From Microbacterium pumilum (GTDB taxonomy: Bacteria > Actinomycetota > Actinomycetes > Actinomycetales > Microbacteriaceae), in the NCBI RefSeq assembly GCF_039530225.1, contig NZ_BAAAOH010000001.1, forward strand, positions 4,092,001-4,156,000: 64,000 nucleotides of DNA. The letters run 5' to 3'. A model generated the notes under the pieces. It did no database searches and was not told the DNA's origin. It saw only the letters and a program-made list of their open reading frames with translations. Positions 18,387-29,850 of the stretch are shown here, one piece after another. Position 1 is the stretch's first letter; the number at the start of each line of letters is the position of its first letter. The translations under genes were made by a program, and so were the position numbers.

Positions 18387-19415
18387 ATGAAGGAGCTTCT
18401 TCAGCGACTGAGCGCGGTCGACGAAGACGCCAGTGCCGCAGTGAAGATCATCCTTCATTTCGACACGCTCTTGAGCCAAGGCGCCGGCCTGGAGTCATTT
18501 GTTCGCGGTGCCGCCGTGTTGTCCGGGTACCCCGCGGGACTCGCCCATCCGCAGCACCAACTCTGGTTGCGAATCGATCAGCGTGGGCGCGCTGTCGAGC
18601 CCGTCGACGACCTGGACCTGATCAAGACCTGGGCGCACAAGGAGCTCGACGATGGATCCGGAGCGCTCGTTTGGGTCGAACGATCCGAGAACAGCGTCAT
18701 CGACTCCGTTCTCCTCGAACGACTCGCGGCCGGGGTCCATCTCACGCTCGAGCGAATCTCACCCCTCAGCATCGAAGACGACGCCGGCGCCGTTGAGATC
18801 TTGCTCTCTAAGACGTCCCGCGACGCGCGGCGAAAGGCCGCCAGTCGCCTACGGCTGCCGGAATCAGCACTCGTCAGCATTGTCGCTTCGCCGGCTGCCG
18901 CACCTCCCCCCTACGCTGGTCGGTCCGCTCTCGTCTCGACGCCAGTGGGAAACGTCCGAGCATCTATCATCGAGACACTGACCTTCCCCAGCGGACTTCT
19001 CGCGGGTGTCGGTTCCGTCGTGACGCTCGAGGACTTGCCGCGCTCCTGGGCCCAGGCGCAGGTTTCGCTCCGACTCGCGAACCCGCTGGTGCCGATCGTG
19101 CGCTGGGAAGCGCTCGGCGGTCTTGCGCTGCTCGCGGATGTTCCTGCTGAAGCATCGCAGGGCCACCCCGACGTCGCCGCCGTCGGTGCGGCCGCCCGCG
19201 AATGGGGTCTCGATCTGCTGGAGGCCCTGGCGCGAACTGACAGCAGTCGAGCAGCTTCGGCCGCCCTCGGACTGCACCACTCGACTGTTCAGACGCGCCA
19301 AACGCGCGTGGAAGAGACGCTGGGTTTCAAGCTGGGGACGGCCGAAGGCCGAACGCGTCTCATGATCGCGCTTGCGCTTCACCGTCTCGCGGTGCCGACT
19401 TCGAGCGACGGCTGA
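18387..19415 (+). CDS. PucR/CdaR-type helix-turn-helix regulator
   Basis: The product is 342 aa from ATG 18387 (AAGGCGAG seven bases upstream). A GTG two codons earlier is also possible. The C-terminal HTH reads SSRAASAALGLHHSTVQTRQ then TRVEETLGFKL, with a following helical segment. The middle part is weakly conserved and no known sensor domain was recognised. It follows the transporter/esterase operon in the same direction and is a likely regulator of it. It converges with the LacI gene at 19463. Confidence 0.78.
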   Translation: MKELLQRLSAVDEDASAAVKIILHFDTLLSQGAGLESFVRGAAVLSGYPAGLAHPQHQLWLRIDQRGRAVEPVDDLDLIKTWAHKELDDGSGALVWVERSENSVIDSVLLERLAAGVHLTLERISPLSIEDDAGAVEILLSKTSRDARRKAASRLRLPESALVSIVASPAAAPPPYAGRSALVSTPVGNVRASIIETLTFPSGLLAGVGSVVTLEDLPRSWAQAQVSLRLANPLVPIVRWEALGGLALLADVPAEASQGHPDVAAVGAAAREWGLDLLEALARTDSSRAASAALGLHHSTVQTRQTRVEETLGFKLGTAEGRTRLMIALALHRLAVPTSSDG

Positions 19416-19462
19416 GCTCCGCCGACCACATTCGTCGACGCCGGGAGGGGAATGCGAAATCG

Positions 19463-20491
19463 TCACCGGGACGAGGGGACTGAGATTGATTCACGCTCCA
19501 CGACCGGCATTTCGATCAACACTTCCCGCTGCGCTTCCTGTGAGAGAAGCAACTCGACTGCCCGCCTGCCCATTGCCTCGTGAGGCAACGCCACCGTCGT
19601 CAGACCGGGTCGCAGATACGCCGCCAACTCGTCATTGTCGAATGACGCGACGGAGACATCGGTAGGGACTCGCAACCCCTCTTCGGCGAGCGCCTGGTAT
19701 GCACCGAACGCAATTCGGTCGTTCAGGCATAACAAGGCACTGGGCGCTTGGTTGCGACGAAAGAGCGCTCTCGTCGCCTTGTATCCGCCCTCGGGTTCCC
19801 ACAGCCAGATCGATTCCTCCGACATGAACGTCAGATCGTTCTTGGCCATCTCGCTCCGGATGCCGGCGACGCGCCGCGCCACAGTCACCGATCGAAATTT
19901 GTCGCGTTCGACTTCGTCGTTCTGCCCGATCAGGGCTATGCCGTCGCGGTGACCGCGCTCAATCAGAAGCTGGACCGCCCGCCTGCCGCCCGCCTCCTCG
20001 TCTGGCAGCACGGACATGGCGTGGAGTCGATTCGAAGCGTTGAGCATGACGACTGCGGTAGCGGACGGGAGCTCCGGGACGAAAAGCTCGCGGGCGCGCA
20101 TCGTCGCAAAGATGATGCCGTCGACCTGCCGATCTAGAACGGCAGCGATCGCCTCCGCCTCACGCTGAGGATCGCCGCCCGTCTCTAGCAGCAGAACGAC
20201 GTGGCCAGCGGCCTCTGCCGCCTCCAACGCGCCCTTGATCAAACCGCTGGCGAAGCGAGTGGTTGCGACGAGATCCGAGATGAACCCGATTGTGAGTGTT
20301 TTGTCGGTGCGGAGGCCCCGCGCAGCGACATTCGGCCGATAGCCGAGGGCTTGCGCGGCGGCATTGACTCGATCGTGCGCATCCTGCGACAAACGGGTGT
20401 CAGGCCGCCCGTTGAGAATCATCGAAGCCGCTGTGATGGACATGCCGGACAGGCGAGCCACATCGGCGAGCGTCGCGCGCTTTCCGGACAT
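19463..20491 (-). CDS. LacI-family transcriptional regulator
   Basis: The product is 342 aa from ATG 20491 with AAGGAG upstream. The N-terminal HTH is ATLADVARLSGMSITAASMI. The hinge helix region YRPNVAARGLRT leads to a periplasmic-binding-protein-like sensor with FISDLVATTRFASGLIKGAL and the dimerisation segment SVASFDNDELAAYLRP. It is divergent from the second ABC cassette (20714 onward), with an 18-bp palindrome between them. It is therefore expected to repress that operon until a sugar ligand binds. Confidence 0.92.
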   Translation of the reverse strand: MSGKRATLADVARLSGMSITAASMILNGRPDTRLSQDAHDRVNAAAQALGYRPNVAARGLRTDKTLTIGFISDLVATTRFASGLIKGALEAAEAAGHVVLLLETGGDPQREAEAIAAVLDRQVDGIIFATMRARELFVPELPSATAVVMLNASNRLHAMSVLPDEEAGGRRAVQLLIERGHRDGIALIGQNDEVERDKFRSVTVARRVAGIRSEMAKNDLTFMSEESIWLWEPEGGYKATRALFRRNQAPSALLCLNDRIAFGAYQALAEEGLRVPTDVSVASFDNDELAAYLRPGLTTVALPHEAMGRRAVELLLSQEAQREVLIEMPVVERESISVPSSR

Positions 20492-20541
20492 CACACTCCT
20501 TACGATTCGGTCACGCTACCCCAGTTGATTACTTTTCTGGC

Positions 20542-20595
20542 TTGACAAGCCGTGATCACCCCCACACTATTAGACCATGCTAAAAGCATTTAGCA
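20542..20595. promoter_or_regulatory. Promoter and LacI operator of the second ABC operon
   Basis: A consensus -35 TTGACA lies at 20542-20547, with a poorer -10 (CACTAT, 20565-20570) after 17 bp. The palindrome TGCTAAA-AGCA-TTTAGCA at 20578-20595 has perfect 7-bp arms and sits just after the -10, a blocking position for a LacI repressor. The repressor gene is divergent and 87 bp away. Confidence 0.65.
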
Positions 20596-20713
20596 CCGGG
20601 CCGCCGGCACCCTCCGGCACTCGGCCAGATTCAACACACGGCCACCGCGGCACCACGCACGACCGCTGATGGCTGGCCGAGATCTGCATCACAAGACAAA
20701 GGAGTCAATCGAG

Positions 20714-22066
20714 ATGTCAACCTCTCGCTCACGTGCTCGATTCGGAGGCACGACCGGCGCTCTCGCGGCTTTGGCCGTAGGCGCGCTTGCCCTCGCCGGT
20801 TGCGCCCCAGGAGGGTCGGGCCCAGCTCCGACCAATTCGACAGCTGTCAGTACCGAACTAACCACCGAGGACGTCGAGCTCACGATCGCAGACGAGACCG
20901 GCTTCCCTCTTACCGATGATCTGACGGCTGAGTTCACCAAGCAGCATCCGAACATCACGTTCAACGTCACGCGCGACACGTTCCAGAACCTGACGGCCAA
21001 TGCCCCGAAGCTTCTCGCCGCGGACACGCCACCCGACCTGATCCGGCTCCCAACAATCGGTGACACAGTCAAGGACGGGTTGCTCGCGAACCTCGACCCC
21101 TACTTTGACGCCTACGGATGGGACACCTGGTCTCCCGCCCAGTTGGCGCCCCTGCGGGTGAATGAAGACAATGTGCGAGGCTCAGGCTCGCTGTACCAAC
21201 TCGGCCTCGGCTACAGCGTCACCGGGATCTACATGAACACGAAACTCGCGGATCAGCTGGGCATCGATGCGCCACCCACGACGCTGGCAGAACTCGAAGA
21301 GGACTTCGCAACCGCCAAGGCCGCGGGCGTCCTGCCAATCATGGCAGGCGATAAGGATGGCGTCGTCAACTTCGTCGTCCAGGCAGCGATGAACCAGTAT
21401 GGCGACCGCCAGGAGATGGCGGATTGGATCTTCAACGTCCCCGACGCGACGTATGACACGCCTGGAAACGTTGAGGGTGCGGACCTGGTTCGCAAGTGGG
21501 CCGATGCGGGCTACTTCCCGACCGATATCAACGCCATCGACTACCCCTCCTTCGTCACGCGTTTCCAGGAAGGGGAGGGGCTCTTCACCTTCAACGGCAA
21601 CTGGGCCGCCGCAGACACTCAGGCAAAGATGGGCGACGACGTCCAGTTCTTCCTCGTGCCGCCGGTCGAAGATGGTGGGGACCACGTCGCCATGGGCGCC
21701 GCCAACTCGTTCTCCGTCGCCGCGGGCTCGAAACACCTCAATGAGATCGTGTACTTCCTCAATTGGATCCACACTGATCCGAAGGCGCGCCAGATCGTGA
21801 CTGACGTCACGGGGGCCTCGCCCGGCGGTGATCCGAGCCTGCCGCTGCCTGAGGTCGCACCCGGCTCACTCATCGAGAACGCATTGGCAATGTCGGCCCA
21901 GATCAACGAGGAAAACGGCCAGGTCGACTTCATGGCCAACGCCACAGCCGGCATCTATGCGGGTGCGATCATTCCCGAGTCGCAACTCCTTGTCACCAGC
22001 AAGATCACAGGTCAGGAATTCGTGACAGCCGTGCAGGACTTCTACGCACAGGAACTCGCCGGCTGA
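20714..22066 (+). CDS. ABC sugar transporter substrate-binding lipoprotein (paralogue)
   Basis: The product is 450 aa from ATG 20714 (AAAGGAG nine bases upstream). It has a lipoprotein signal with lipobox LAGC (ALALAGCAPGG). The mature domain is an extracellular-solute-binding family 1 protein and closely follows the protein at 14151-15518 (AEFTKQHPNITFNV, FQNLTANAPKLL). It is the first gene of a LacI-controlled operon with two permeases, a beta-propeller glycosidase and an EstB-like hydrolase. Confidence 0.92.
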   Translation: MSTSRSRARFGGTTGALAALAVGALALAGCAPGGSGPAPTNSTAVSTELTTEDVELTIADETGFPLTDDLTAEFTKQHPNITFNVTRDTFQNLTANAPKLLAADTPPDLIRLPTIGDTVKDGLLANLDPYFDAYGWDTWSPAQLAPLRVNEDNVRGSGSLYQLGLGYSVTGIYMNTKLADQLGIDAPPTTLAELEEDFATAKAAGVLPIMAGDKDGVVNFVVQAAMNQYGDRQEMADWIFNVPDATYDTPGNVEGADLVRKWADAGYFPTDINAIDYPSFVTRFQEGEGLFTFNGNWAAADTQAKMGDDVQFFLVPPVEDGGDHVAMGAANSFSVAAGSKHLNEIVYFLNWIHTDPKARQIVTDVTGASPGGDPSLPLPEVAPGSLIENALAMSAQINEENGQVDFMANATAGIYAGAIIPESQLLVTSKITGQEFVTAVQDFYAQELAG

Positions 22067-22144
22067 TGATCGCTGCAGCAATCGAACGAAAGGCGTCGGC
22101 CGCAAGTCAATGCGCGCCGAGTGCGCTGAGGACCCACTGACGTG

Positions 22145-23053
22145 ATGACTTCGATTGCCCCCCGTCGGGCTGCAAAAGCTGCAGCCCGACGGGGAAACCT
22201 CATCGGATGGCTCTTTGCCCTCCCCGCCCTGCTCGCATACTGCGGATTCGTGATCTATCCGCTCATCGTTGGAGCGCAGTACTCGTTCTATCGATGGAAT
22301 GGGGTTGGCCCTTCAGAGTGGGTCGGTTTCGCGAACTATCTCCGCGTCTTCACCGACCCGACATTGCTCGGATCGATCCGCAACGCATTCTTCTTGATCG
22401 CGTTCTTCACGATCATCCCCGTTTGCTCGGGGCTCATGCTAGCGACGCTCATCCGATCGATGAAACCTGGATTCGCCTCGAGCGCATCGCAGACAGTATT
22501 GTTCCTACCCCAAATCATCCCGCTCGCCGCAGCGGGCATCGCCTGGTCGTGGATGTATGCGCAGACCGGTGCGGTCAACCAGATCCTGAACGCGGTGGGC
22601 CTCGGCTTCCTGGCCAGACCGTGGCTCGGGGATTTCCAGACCGCCTTGCCTGCCGTCGGGCTCATCGGATCATGGGTACTTACCGGGCTGTGCACCGTTC
22701 TGTTCCTCACCGGTATCGGCAAGATCGACCAATCTCTCTACGAGGCGGTCCGTCTAGACGGCGCAAGCTGGTGGCGTGAGTTCTTCACGATCACCTTGCC
22801 CGGTCTCCGCCAGGAGATCGCCGTTCTCGTCACCTTGACCGTCATCGCTGCTCTGAGCAGCTTCGACATCATCTACACCACCACGCTGGGCGGGCCCGGC
22901 CGTGCGACACTCGTCCCAGGAATCTCCATCTACCGCATTGGATTCACGCAGAGCGAGGTCGGTCTCGCCTCGGCATTCGGGATCGTTCTCATGGTGCTGG
23001 TGCTCATCTGCGTGCTACCCATTCAGAGGCTCGCGAGAGCGGGTGAACGATGA
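22145..23053 (+). CDS. ABC sugar transporter permease (MalF type)
   Basis: The product is 302 aa from ATG 22145, immediately after an in-frame GTG. The ribosome binding site is weak. It has six membrane segments. The EAA motif reads YEAVRLDGASWWREFFTITL. The codons for residues ~6-17 are part of a 15-bp perfect hairpin, so either translation starts within a structured leader or the true start is slightly downstream. It overlaps the next permease by ATGA. Confidence 0.9.
   Translation: MTSIAPRRAAKAAARRGNLIGWLFALPALLAYCGFVIYPLIVGAQYSFYRWNGVGPSEWVGFANYLRVFTDPTLLGSIRNAFFLIAFFTIIPVCSGLMLATLIRSMKPGFASSASQTVLFLPQIIPLAAAGIAWSWMYAQTGAVNQILNAVGLGFLARPWLGDFQTALPAVGLIGSWVLTGLCTVLFLTGIGKIDQSLYEAVRLDGASWWREFFTITLPGLRQEIAVLVTLTVIAALSSFDIIYTTTLGGPGRATLVPGISIYRIGFTQSEVGLASAFGIVLMVLVLICVLPIQRLARAGER
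22160..22194 (+). other. 15-bp perfect stem-loop at the binding-protein/permease junction
   Basis: The arms at 22160-22174 and 22180-22194 are exact reverse complements (CCCCGTCGGGCTGCA and partner) with a 5-nt loop AAAGC. The structure lies just inside the permease coding start. There is no U-tract, so it is not a classical terminator. Hairpins after a binding-protein gene commonly protect the upstream message and reduce permease expression, which is the likely role here. Confidence 0.7.
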
Positions 23054-23874
23054 TCGTCAACAAGTCCGAGATCTACATCGGGCGGGCGGTACTCGTCGTC
23101 GTGCTTGCCATGACGCTGCTTCCGTTGATCAGCATGTTCTCCGCCGCGCTTCAACCGGCGAACGAGAACCCGACTGGTCTAAAATGGCCGACCGATCCGC
23201 AATGGAACAACTTCCTGACAGCCTTCGAGACGGGGCACGTCTGGCAACTAATGGGATCCAGCCTGTTCATCGTGATCTTCGTGATCCCGATCAGCCTTCT
23301 CTTCGCGACCTTGGCGGGCTACGCGCTGGGAAGCCTGCGGATCCGAGGTGGCCGGTTCCTCTTCGTCTTCCTCATCCTCGGCCTGACCATCCCCTTCGAG
23401 GCCCTGATCATCCCTCTCTACTACCAGATTGAAGCCATAGGAGTGCTGAACACCCAGTGGGCGATCATCCTCCCGCTGATCGGTCTGTACATGCCCTTCG
23501 GGATCGTATGGATGCGGGCTCACTTCATCGGCGTGCCGTCGGAGCTTTCCGAAGCCGCACGTGTCGACGGAGCCACAACTATGCAGGAGTTCCTTCGAGT
23601 TCAACTGCCGTTGGCCCGGCCAGCGATGTCGGCCCTCGCGATCCTCCTCTTCCTGTGGACCTGGAATCAGTTCCTGCTCCCCGTCGTGCTGGTGGCCGAC
23701 CCGCTGAAGCGCACGGTGGCAGGCGCGTTGACGTTCTTCCAAGGTCAGTACTCAAGCAGCATCCCGCTCCTCAACGCAGGCGCGCTCATCATCATCATCC
23801 CGACGATCATCGTGTTCGTCATCTTCCAGCGTCAGTTCATCCAGGCCCTCCTGCAAGGGGCGGTCAAGGGCTGA
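23050..23874 (+). CDS. ABC sugar transporter permease (MalG type)
   Basis: The product is 274 aa with an ATGA overlap with the previous permease. It has six membrane segments. The EAA motif SEAARVDGATTMQEFLRVQL and the C-terminus LLQGAVKG match the MalG/UgpE group. It is the paralogue of the protein at 16495-17328 (shared WTWNQF, DPLKRTVAGAL). It needs an external ATPase. Confidence 0.92.
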   Translation: MIVNKSEIYIGRAVLVVVLAMTLLPLISMFSAALQPANENPTGLKWPTDPQWNNFLTAFETGHVWQLMGSSLFIVIFVIPISLLFATLAGYALGSLRIRGGRFLFVFLILGLTIPFEALIIPLYYQIEAIGVLNTQWAIILPLIGLYMPFGIVWMRAHFIGVPSELSEAARVDGATTMQEFLRVQLPLARPAMSALAILLFLWTWNQFLLPVVLVADPLKRTVAGALTFFQGQYSSSIPLLNAGALIIIIPTIIVFVIFQRQFIQALLQGAVKG

Positions 23875-24921
23875 TTGGTCACTCCCATCCCGCTTCCTCC
23901 CCGGTCGTCCTTCGGACGCGCCACGACCCCCAAAAAGAATCCGGACCCGATGACCTTTTCGCTCGACACCCACTGGGTGTGGGACTTCTGGCTGGCCGAC
24001 GACGGCGACCTGTTCCATATGTTCTACCTCCACGCGCCGAAGTCGCTCGGGGACCAGCATCTCCGCCACCGCAACGCGAAGATCGGTCACGCCACATCGC
24101 GCGACCTCAGAGTCTGGACCGACCTCGGAGTGGTCCTCGAACCCGGGAGCGAGGGAAGCTTCGACGAGACAGCCACCTGGACGGGCAGCATTCTTCGCGG
24201 TCCAGACGGGCAGTGGCGGATGTTCTACACGGGGACAAGATTCCTCGGTCCAGACACCCACACGAACGTCGAGACCGTGGGAGTCGCCATCTCGACTGAC
24301 CTCCACACGTGGACCAAGGCCCCCGGACCCATCACCCAGGCCGACTCGCGGTGGTACGAAACGCTCGGCGACTCCGGCTGGCCCGAAGAGGCATGGCGCG
24401 ATCCGTGGGTATTCGCCGACCCCGACGGCAACGGGTGGCACATGTTGGTCACGGCAAGGGCGAACGAAGGCGACGAGATCGACCGCGGCGTCATCGGCCA
24501 CGCGACCTCTCACGATCTGGAAACGTGGCACGTGCAACCTCCGCTGAGCCTCCCGGGAGCCGGCTTCGCTCACCTCGAGGTCCCGCAAGTGACGCTGATC
24601 GGAGACCGCACTGTCCTCCTTTTCTCCTGCGATAGTCAGACCCTTGCCGGTACCCGCAAAGGCGAGACGGGGGGTATATGGGTTGCCGAGTTGGATTCGG
24701 CTACCGCGCTCTATCCAGTGGGCCAAGCGACGCTTCTGACCGATGAATCGCTCTACAGCGGGCGGCTGGTGCGGGACCGAACGGGCGAATGGGTGTTGCT
24801 GGCCTTTCGGAACCACACCGACAATGACGAGTTCGTTGGGATGCTGTCCGACCCCCACCCAATCGATTGGCCAGCGAACGACGGAGCACCGTCATTGGCA
24901 ATGCGGGCGGGCAGAGCATGA
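23875..24921 (+). CDS. Five-bladed beta-propeller glycoside hydrolase (GH32/GH43/GH68-like)
   Basis: The product is up to 348 aa if the TTG directly after the permease stop is used. The ATG at 23950 (start MTFSLDTHWVWDFWL) is the alternative and begins where recognisable sequence begins. WDFWL near the start, WTGS in the second blade and WRDPWV in the middle are the spacing expected for the Asp nucleophile, a Trp-Thr-Gly-Ser motif and the RDP Asp of beta-propeller glycosidases. An acid/base Glu may be in FAHLEVPQV. No signal peptide is seen, so it probably acts on an imported oligosaccharide or fructoside. It overlaps the next gene by ATGA. Confidence 0.75.
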   Translation: MVTPIPLPPRSSFGRATTPKKNPDPMTFSLDTHWVWDFWLADDGDLFHMFYLHAPKSLGDQHLRHRNAKIGHATSRDLRVWTDLGVVLEPGSEGSFDETATWTGSILRGPDGQWRMFYTGTRFLGPDTHTNVETVGVAISTDLHTWTKAPGPITQADSRWYETLGDSGWPEEAWRDPWVFADPDGNGWHMLVTARANEGDEIDRGVIGHATSHDLETWHVQPPLSLPGAGFAHLEVPQVTLIGDRTVLLFSCDSQTLAGTRKGETGGIWVAELDSATALYPVGQATLLTDESLYSGRLVRDRTGEWVLLAFRNHTDNDEFVGMLSDPHPIDWPANDGAPSLAMRAGRA

Positions 24922-26087
24922 ATGTGCAGCTAGACGGCACGGTTGCGACAGGACTGGAGCCCGTCCGCGACGCGTTCGAGGCCAGCTTCAGAGGAAAACC
25001 CGAAATGGGCGCGGCGCTCGCAATCCGCTTCCGCGGCGAAGTCGTCGCCGATCTCTGGGGCGGCTTGGCAGACCCAAGCCAGCGGATTCCTTGGAGGAAA
25101 GACACGCTGAGCGTGATCTTCTCGTGCACCAAGGGATTGGTGTCGATACTCGCGGCCCGACTGGTCCAGGACGGACTCCTCGACTACCAAGCTCCCGTTG
25201 CGGAATACTGGCCCGAGTTCGCCGTCGCGGGAAAATCCGGCGTGCGGGTGATGGATCTCCTGGCCCATCGCTCCGGCCTGTCTGCGCCTCGTGAGCCCCT
25301 CGAACTTGGTCAGATCATCCATTGGGACACGGTTGTGCGCCAATTAGGGGCACAGGAGCCATTGTGGGAGCCAGGAACTGGCTACGCGTACCATGCGATC
25401 ACACATGGCTGGCTTATCGGCGAAGTCATCCGGCGGATTACCGGTCGCAGCGTCGGCGAGTATTTCTCCGACCTGGTCGCGGCACCGCTTAATGCGGATG
25501 CATGGATCGGGCTACCAAGCCGCCAAAGTGCCCGAGTGGCTTCCATGCAGGTCGGATCGACCCTTTCCGAGCTGACCCGACAACAAGCCGCCGCGCGAAA
25601 GCCGGACACGATCGACTGGGGCCTGCAGGCAATGACGTTAGGTTTGGCCCTGCCCCCCGAGTTGGTCGCCCCCGGCGAGGGTTTCAACGATCCCGCGGTG
25701 CAGGCTGCAGAGATCCCGGGCGCCGGGGGAATCTCCACGGCGCGTGCACTGGCGAGCATCTGGTCATCAACGATCACGAACACAGATGGGGTTCGACTTC
25801 TCGACGACGCCACCGCCGCTGTCGCCACAGTCCCACAGAGCGAAGGTCCTCCCGTTTGGGATGTTCCGGCCCCGTGGCCCCGATGGGGAATGGGATTCCA
25901 GCTCGACTCGGAGGCTCGCCGATACCTCGGCCGGTCGGGATTCGGGCACGATGGCGCCGGCGGCCAGTCGGCTTTCGCTGACCCAGAGTTCGGCATCGGA
26001 TTCGCCTTCCTCACAAACCAGATGGAGGCGATTGACGACCTCCGAGCGACGAGCATCATTGACGCGCTCAGGCACTGTCTCGCGTGA
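24918..26087 (+). CDS. Serine hydrolase, EstB/class C beta-lactamase-like
   Basis: The product is 389 aa with an ATGA overlap with the glycosidase. The active-site motifs are SCTK (69-72), the Tyr motif YAYHAITHG (~155) and the HxG-type element FGHDGAGG near the end. There is no signal peptide. It is a diverged paralogue of 11712-12887 (shared EPLWEPGT, IGLP, GAGG). It is the last gene of the LacI-controlled operon and probably removes acyl groups from the imported compound. The IS21 element begins 230 bp downstream. Confidence 0.88.
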   Translation: MNVQLDGTVATGLEPVRDAFEASFRGKPEMGAALAIRFRGEVVADLWGGLADPSQRIPWRKDTLSVIFSCTKGLVSILAARLVQDGLLDYQAPVAEYWPEFAVAGKSGVRVMDLLAHRSGLSAPREPLELGQIIHWDTVVRQLGAQEPLWEPGTGYAYHAITHGWLIGEVIRRITGRSVGEYFSDLVAAPLNADAWIGLPSRQSARVASMQVGSTLSELTRQQAAARKPDTIDWGLQAMTLGLALPPELVAPGEGFNDPAVQAAEIPGAGGISTARALASIWSSTITNTDGVRLLDDATAAVATVPQSEGPPVWDVPAPWPRWGMGFQLDSEARRYLGRSGFGHDGAGGQSAFADPEFGIGFAFLTNQMEAIDDLRATSIIDALRHCLA

Positions 26088-26312
26088 CGTGCGCCAGTGA
26101 CGGGGAATTCGGTTCGATAACTTCATGCCACGTGGGCGCGCCCACCAGCCGTGATATCAAGGACTGCGACGAGGCCGAGTGACGTCGGTATTCCCTGACA
26201 GCTCGACTTCCGCGACGTAAAGTTGTTGTGGTGTGGCGGGAGACGATGAACCGGAATGAGCTCCGCGTTGCGACGGGGCCGGGAACGGACGAGTCTTTCG
26301 GTCTGCGGTCTG

Positions 26313-26317
26313 ACCGC
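26313..26317. repeat. Target-site duplication ACCGC, left copy
   Basis: The five bases immediately outside the left IS end equal those outside the right end (28454-28458). A 5-bp duplication fits IS21-family insertion. Confidence 0.85.
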
Positions 26318-26379
26318 TGTCGACGGCGCTCGAATTCTGAACGGTTTCGGCGCTTGAAAAGTGAACGGTTGCGGGCAGT

Positions 26380-28388
<2,009 letters not shown>

Positions 28389-28453
28389 TCTCCAATCGTT
28401 GAGTGTTCACTTTTCAACCGTCGTTACTGTCCAGTTTTCGAGCGTCGTCGACA

Positions 28454-28458
28454 ACCGC
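28454..28458. repeat. Target-site duplication ACCGC, right copy
   Basis: Matches 26313-26317 on the other side of the element. The 123 bp between here and the lectin stop hold no gene. Short complementary pieces around 28475-28500 (AGGAG and CTCCT) may be part of a weak terminator. Confidence 0.85.
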
Positions 28459-28581
28459 TCATGACCCCAAGTTCAGAAGGAGCAACTTCTTGTCTCCTCT
28501 GGCAACTCGACCGGGCGATCTTCTGCGCAAGGCCCGAGGCGCATCATCGCCGGACTGATGCCCATAGCGTCGAGCCAGCAC

Positions 28582-29850
28582 TCAAAGGATGGCGTTGAGT
28601 CGGCGCGCAATGTCCTGGGGACTAGCGCCGGCCCTCAACGCGACCGCAATCGCGCAGTAACGGAGTGACGCGTTCTTCTCGGTGCGGTCCGGGGCCAACC
28701 GGATGGTGAGGGAAGGGATGGTCGTCGCGTCGCCACCGGCGGCGCCGAACGCCGTCACCGACCCCAGATCCAGTCGCACCGCATTGCACGTGGCCGACAC
28801 ACTCGTCACCGACGTGCGCAGTGCCCCGTCGGAGATTTGAGTGCCGTGACGCCCCTGGACGGTGCCCTGGGTCGCTCCGTCGATGAAGAGCTGCCCGGAC
28901 TCCACACCTACGCGATCAGCACGCAAAGCGCCGACGAACGACGCTGGGCCGTACTGCCACTGCGCTGGCGCTCGAGCTCCGTCGCGCGCCGACCATACGG
29001 CGGCCCCCCACTGCTGATCCGCACCACTGAAGCAGTCCCAGATCTGCAGGGGAGCGCCATCCCGCCCTCGCGGGCCATCTACGTCCAGGCACTTGCCAGT
29101 GGACGGATTGAGCAAGGTGCCATTGGCGTGCAGATTCCAGAGTTGAGCGGCAGTTCCGTTACAGCGGTATGCCTGAACACGCGTGCCATTCGCACTGCCC
29201 GCAGCAACAACGTCGAGGCACTTATCCAGCGATCGGACCGTGCCGTCCGTCGGACGTGACCAGGACTGCGCATCTGCATTAGTACAGGTGTGCAGGCTGA
29301 CGCGGCTGGCGTCAGCTCCACTTGGCGGCCCCACCTCCAGGCACATTCCTCCGAGTCCGACCAACGGTCCCCTGGCCACGGGAAAAGCGAAGCGCTGGGT
29401 CTCGTCGTCGACGCACCCGCGGATGCCCAGTTCGGAATCGGTCGTCGCCGTAATGCATCCATTGCCCGTCGATGTCGCAAGCTGATCTTCTTGGCCGATC
29501 CAACGCTGTGCACGATTCCCGTCGCAAGTGCGGAGCTGAACGAGATATCCGAAGTTCCCGTACGTGCCGCTGTCGAGACACTTGCCGAGCGCTCGTAATG
29601 TTCCGTCGGCAAAGGGCTGCCACGTCTGCGCGGGTGTGCCGTTGCACTCGTACAACTGAATGGACGTTCCGTCGGCGGTCTCAGCCCCCGCCACATCGAG
29701 GCACGAGCCGCCTGGGCCCAGCACTATCCCGACAGGCGGTTGATCAGGCGTGGTCGCAGCAGCAGCGGAGATCGGAACGGAAAGACTGAGAGCTGCCACG
29801 AACGTTGCCAGCAGTCTTGCCATTGGAGGGAACTTCGCACGCCGGGCCAT
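28582..29850 (-). CDS. Secreted ricin-B-type lectin (two beta-trefoil repeats) with C-terminal unknown domain
   Basis: The product is 422 aa from ATG 29850 (GGAG upstream). The signal peptide is residues ~1-32, ending in SAAAA. Ricin-B repeats follow, each with GKCLD-like and QxW-like elements (AQTW, AQRW, AQSW, AQLW, DQQW), enough for two trefoil units in ~40-285. The last ~130 residues (WSARDGARAPAQWQYGPASF...) have no enzyme motif I know and end in a short helical segment. It probably binds galactose- or xylose/glucan-type polysaccharides outside the cell. Its promoter region carries the palindrome TCTTAGACTAAGA, shared in its 11-bp core with the GH1/GH30 region. Confidence 0.85.
   Translation of the reverse strand: MARRAKFPPMARLLATFVAALSLSVPISAAAATTPDQPPVGIVLGPGGSCLDVAGAETADGTSIQLYECNGTPAQTWQPFADGTLRALGKCLDSGTYGNFGYLVQLRTCDGNRAQRWIGQEDQLATSTGNGCITATTDSELGIRGCVDDETQRFAFPVARGPLVGLGGMCLEVGPPSGADASRVSLHTCTNADAQSWSRPTDGTVRSLDKCLDVVAAGSANGTRVQAYRCNGTAAQLWNLHANGTLLNPSTGKCLDVDGPRGRDGAPLQIWDCFSGADQQWGAAVWSARDGARAPAQWQYGPASFVGALRADRVGVESGQLFIDGATQGTVQGRHGTQISDGALRTSVTSVSATCNAVRLDLGSVTAFGAAGGDATTIPSLTIRLAPDRTEKNASLRYCAIAVALRAGASPQDIARRLNAIL

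Noticed and set aside
26123..26317. Possible truncated minus-strand gene at the left flank of the IS21 element
   Set aside because: Several open frames exist, but none shows a family motif and joining the flanks does not restore a recognisable protein.
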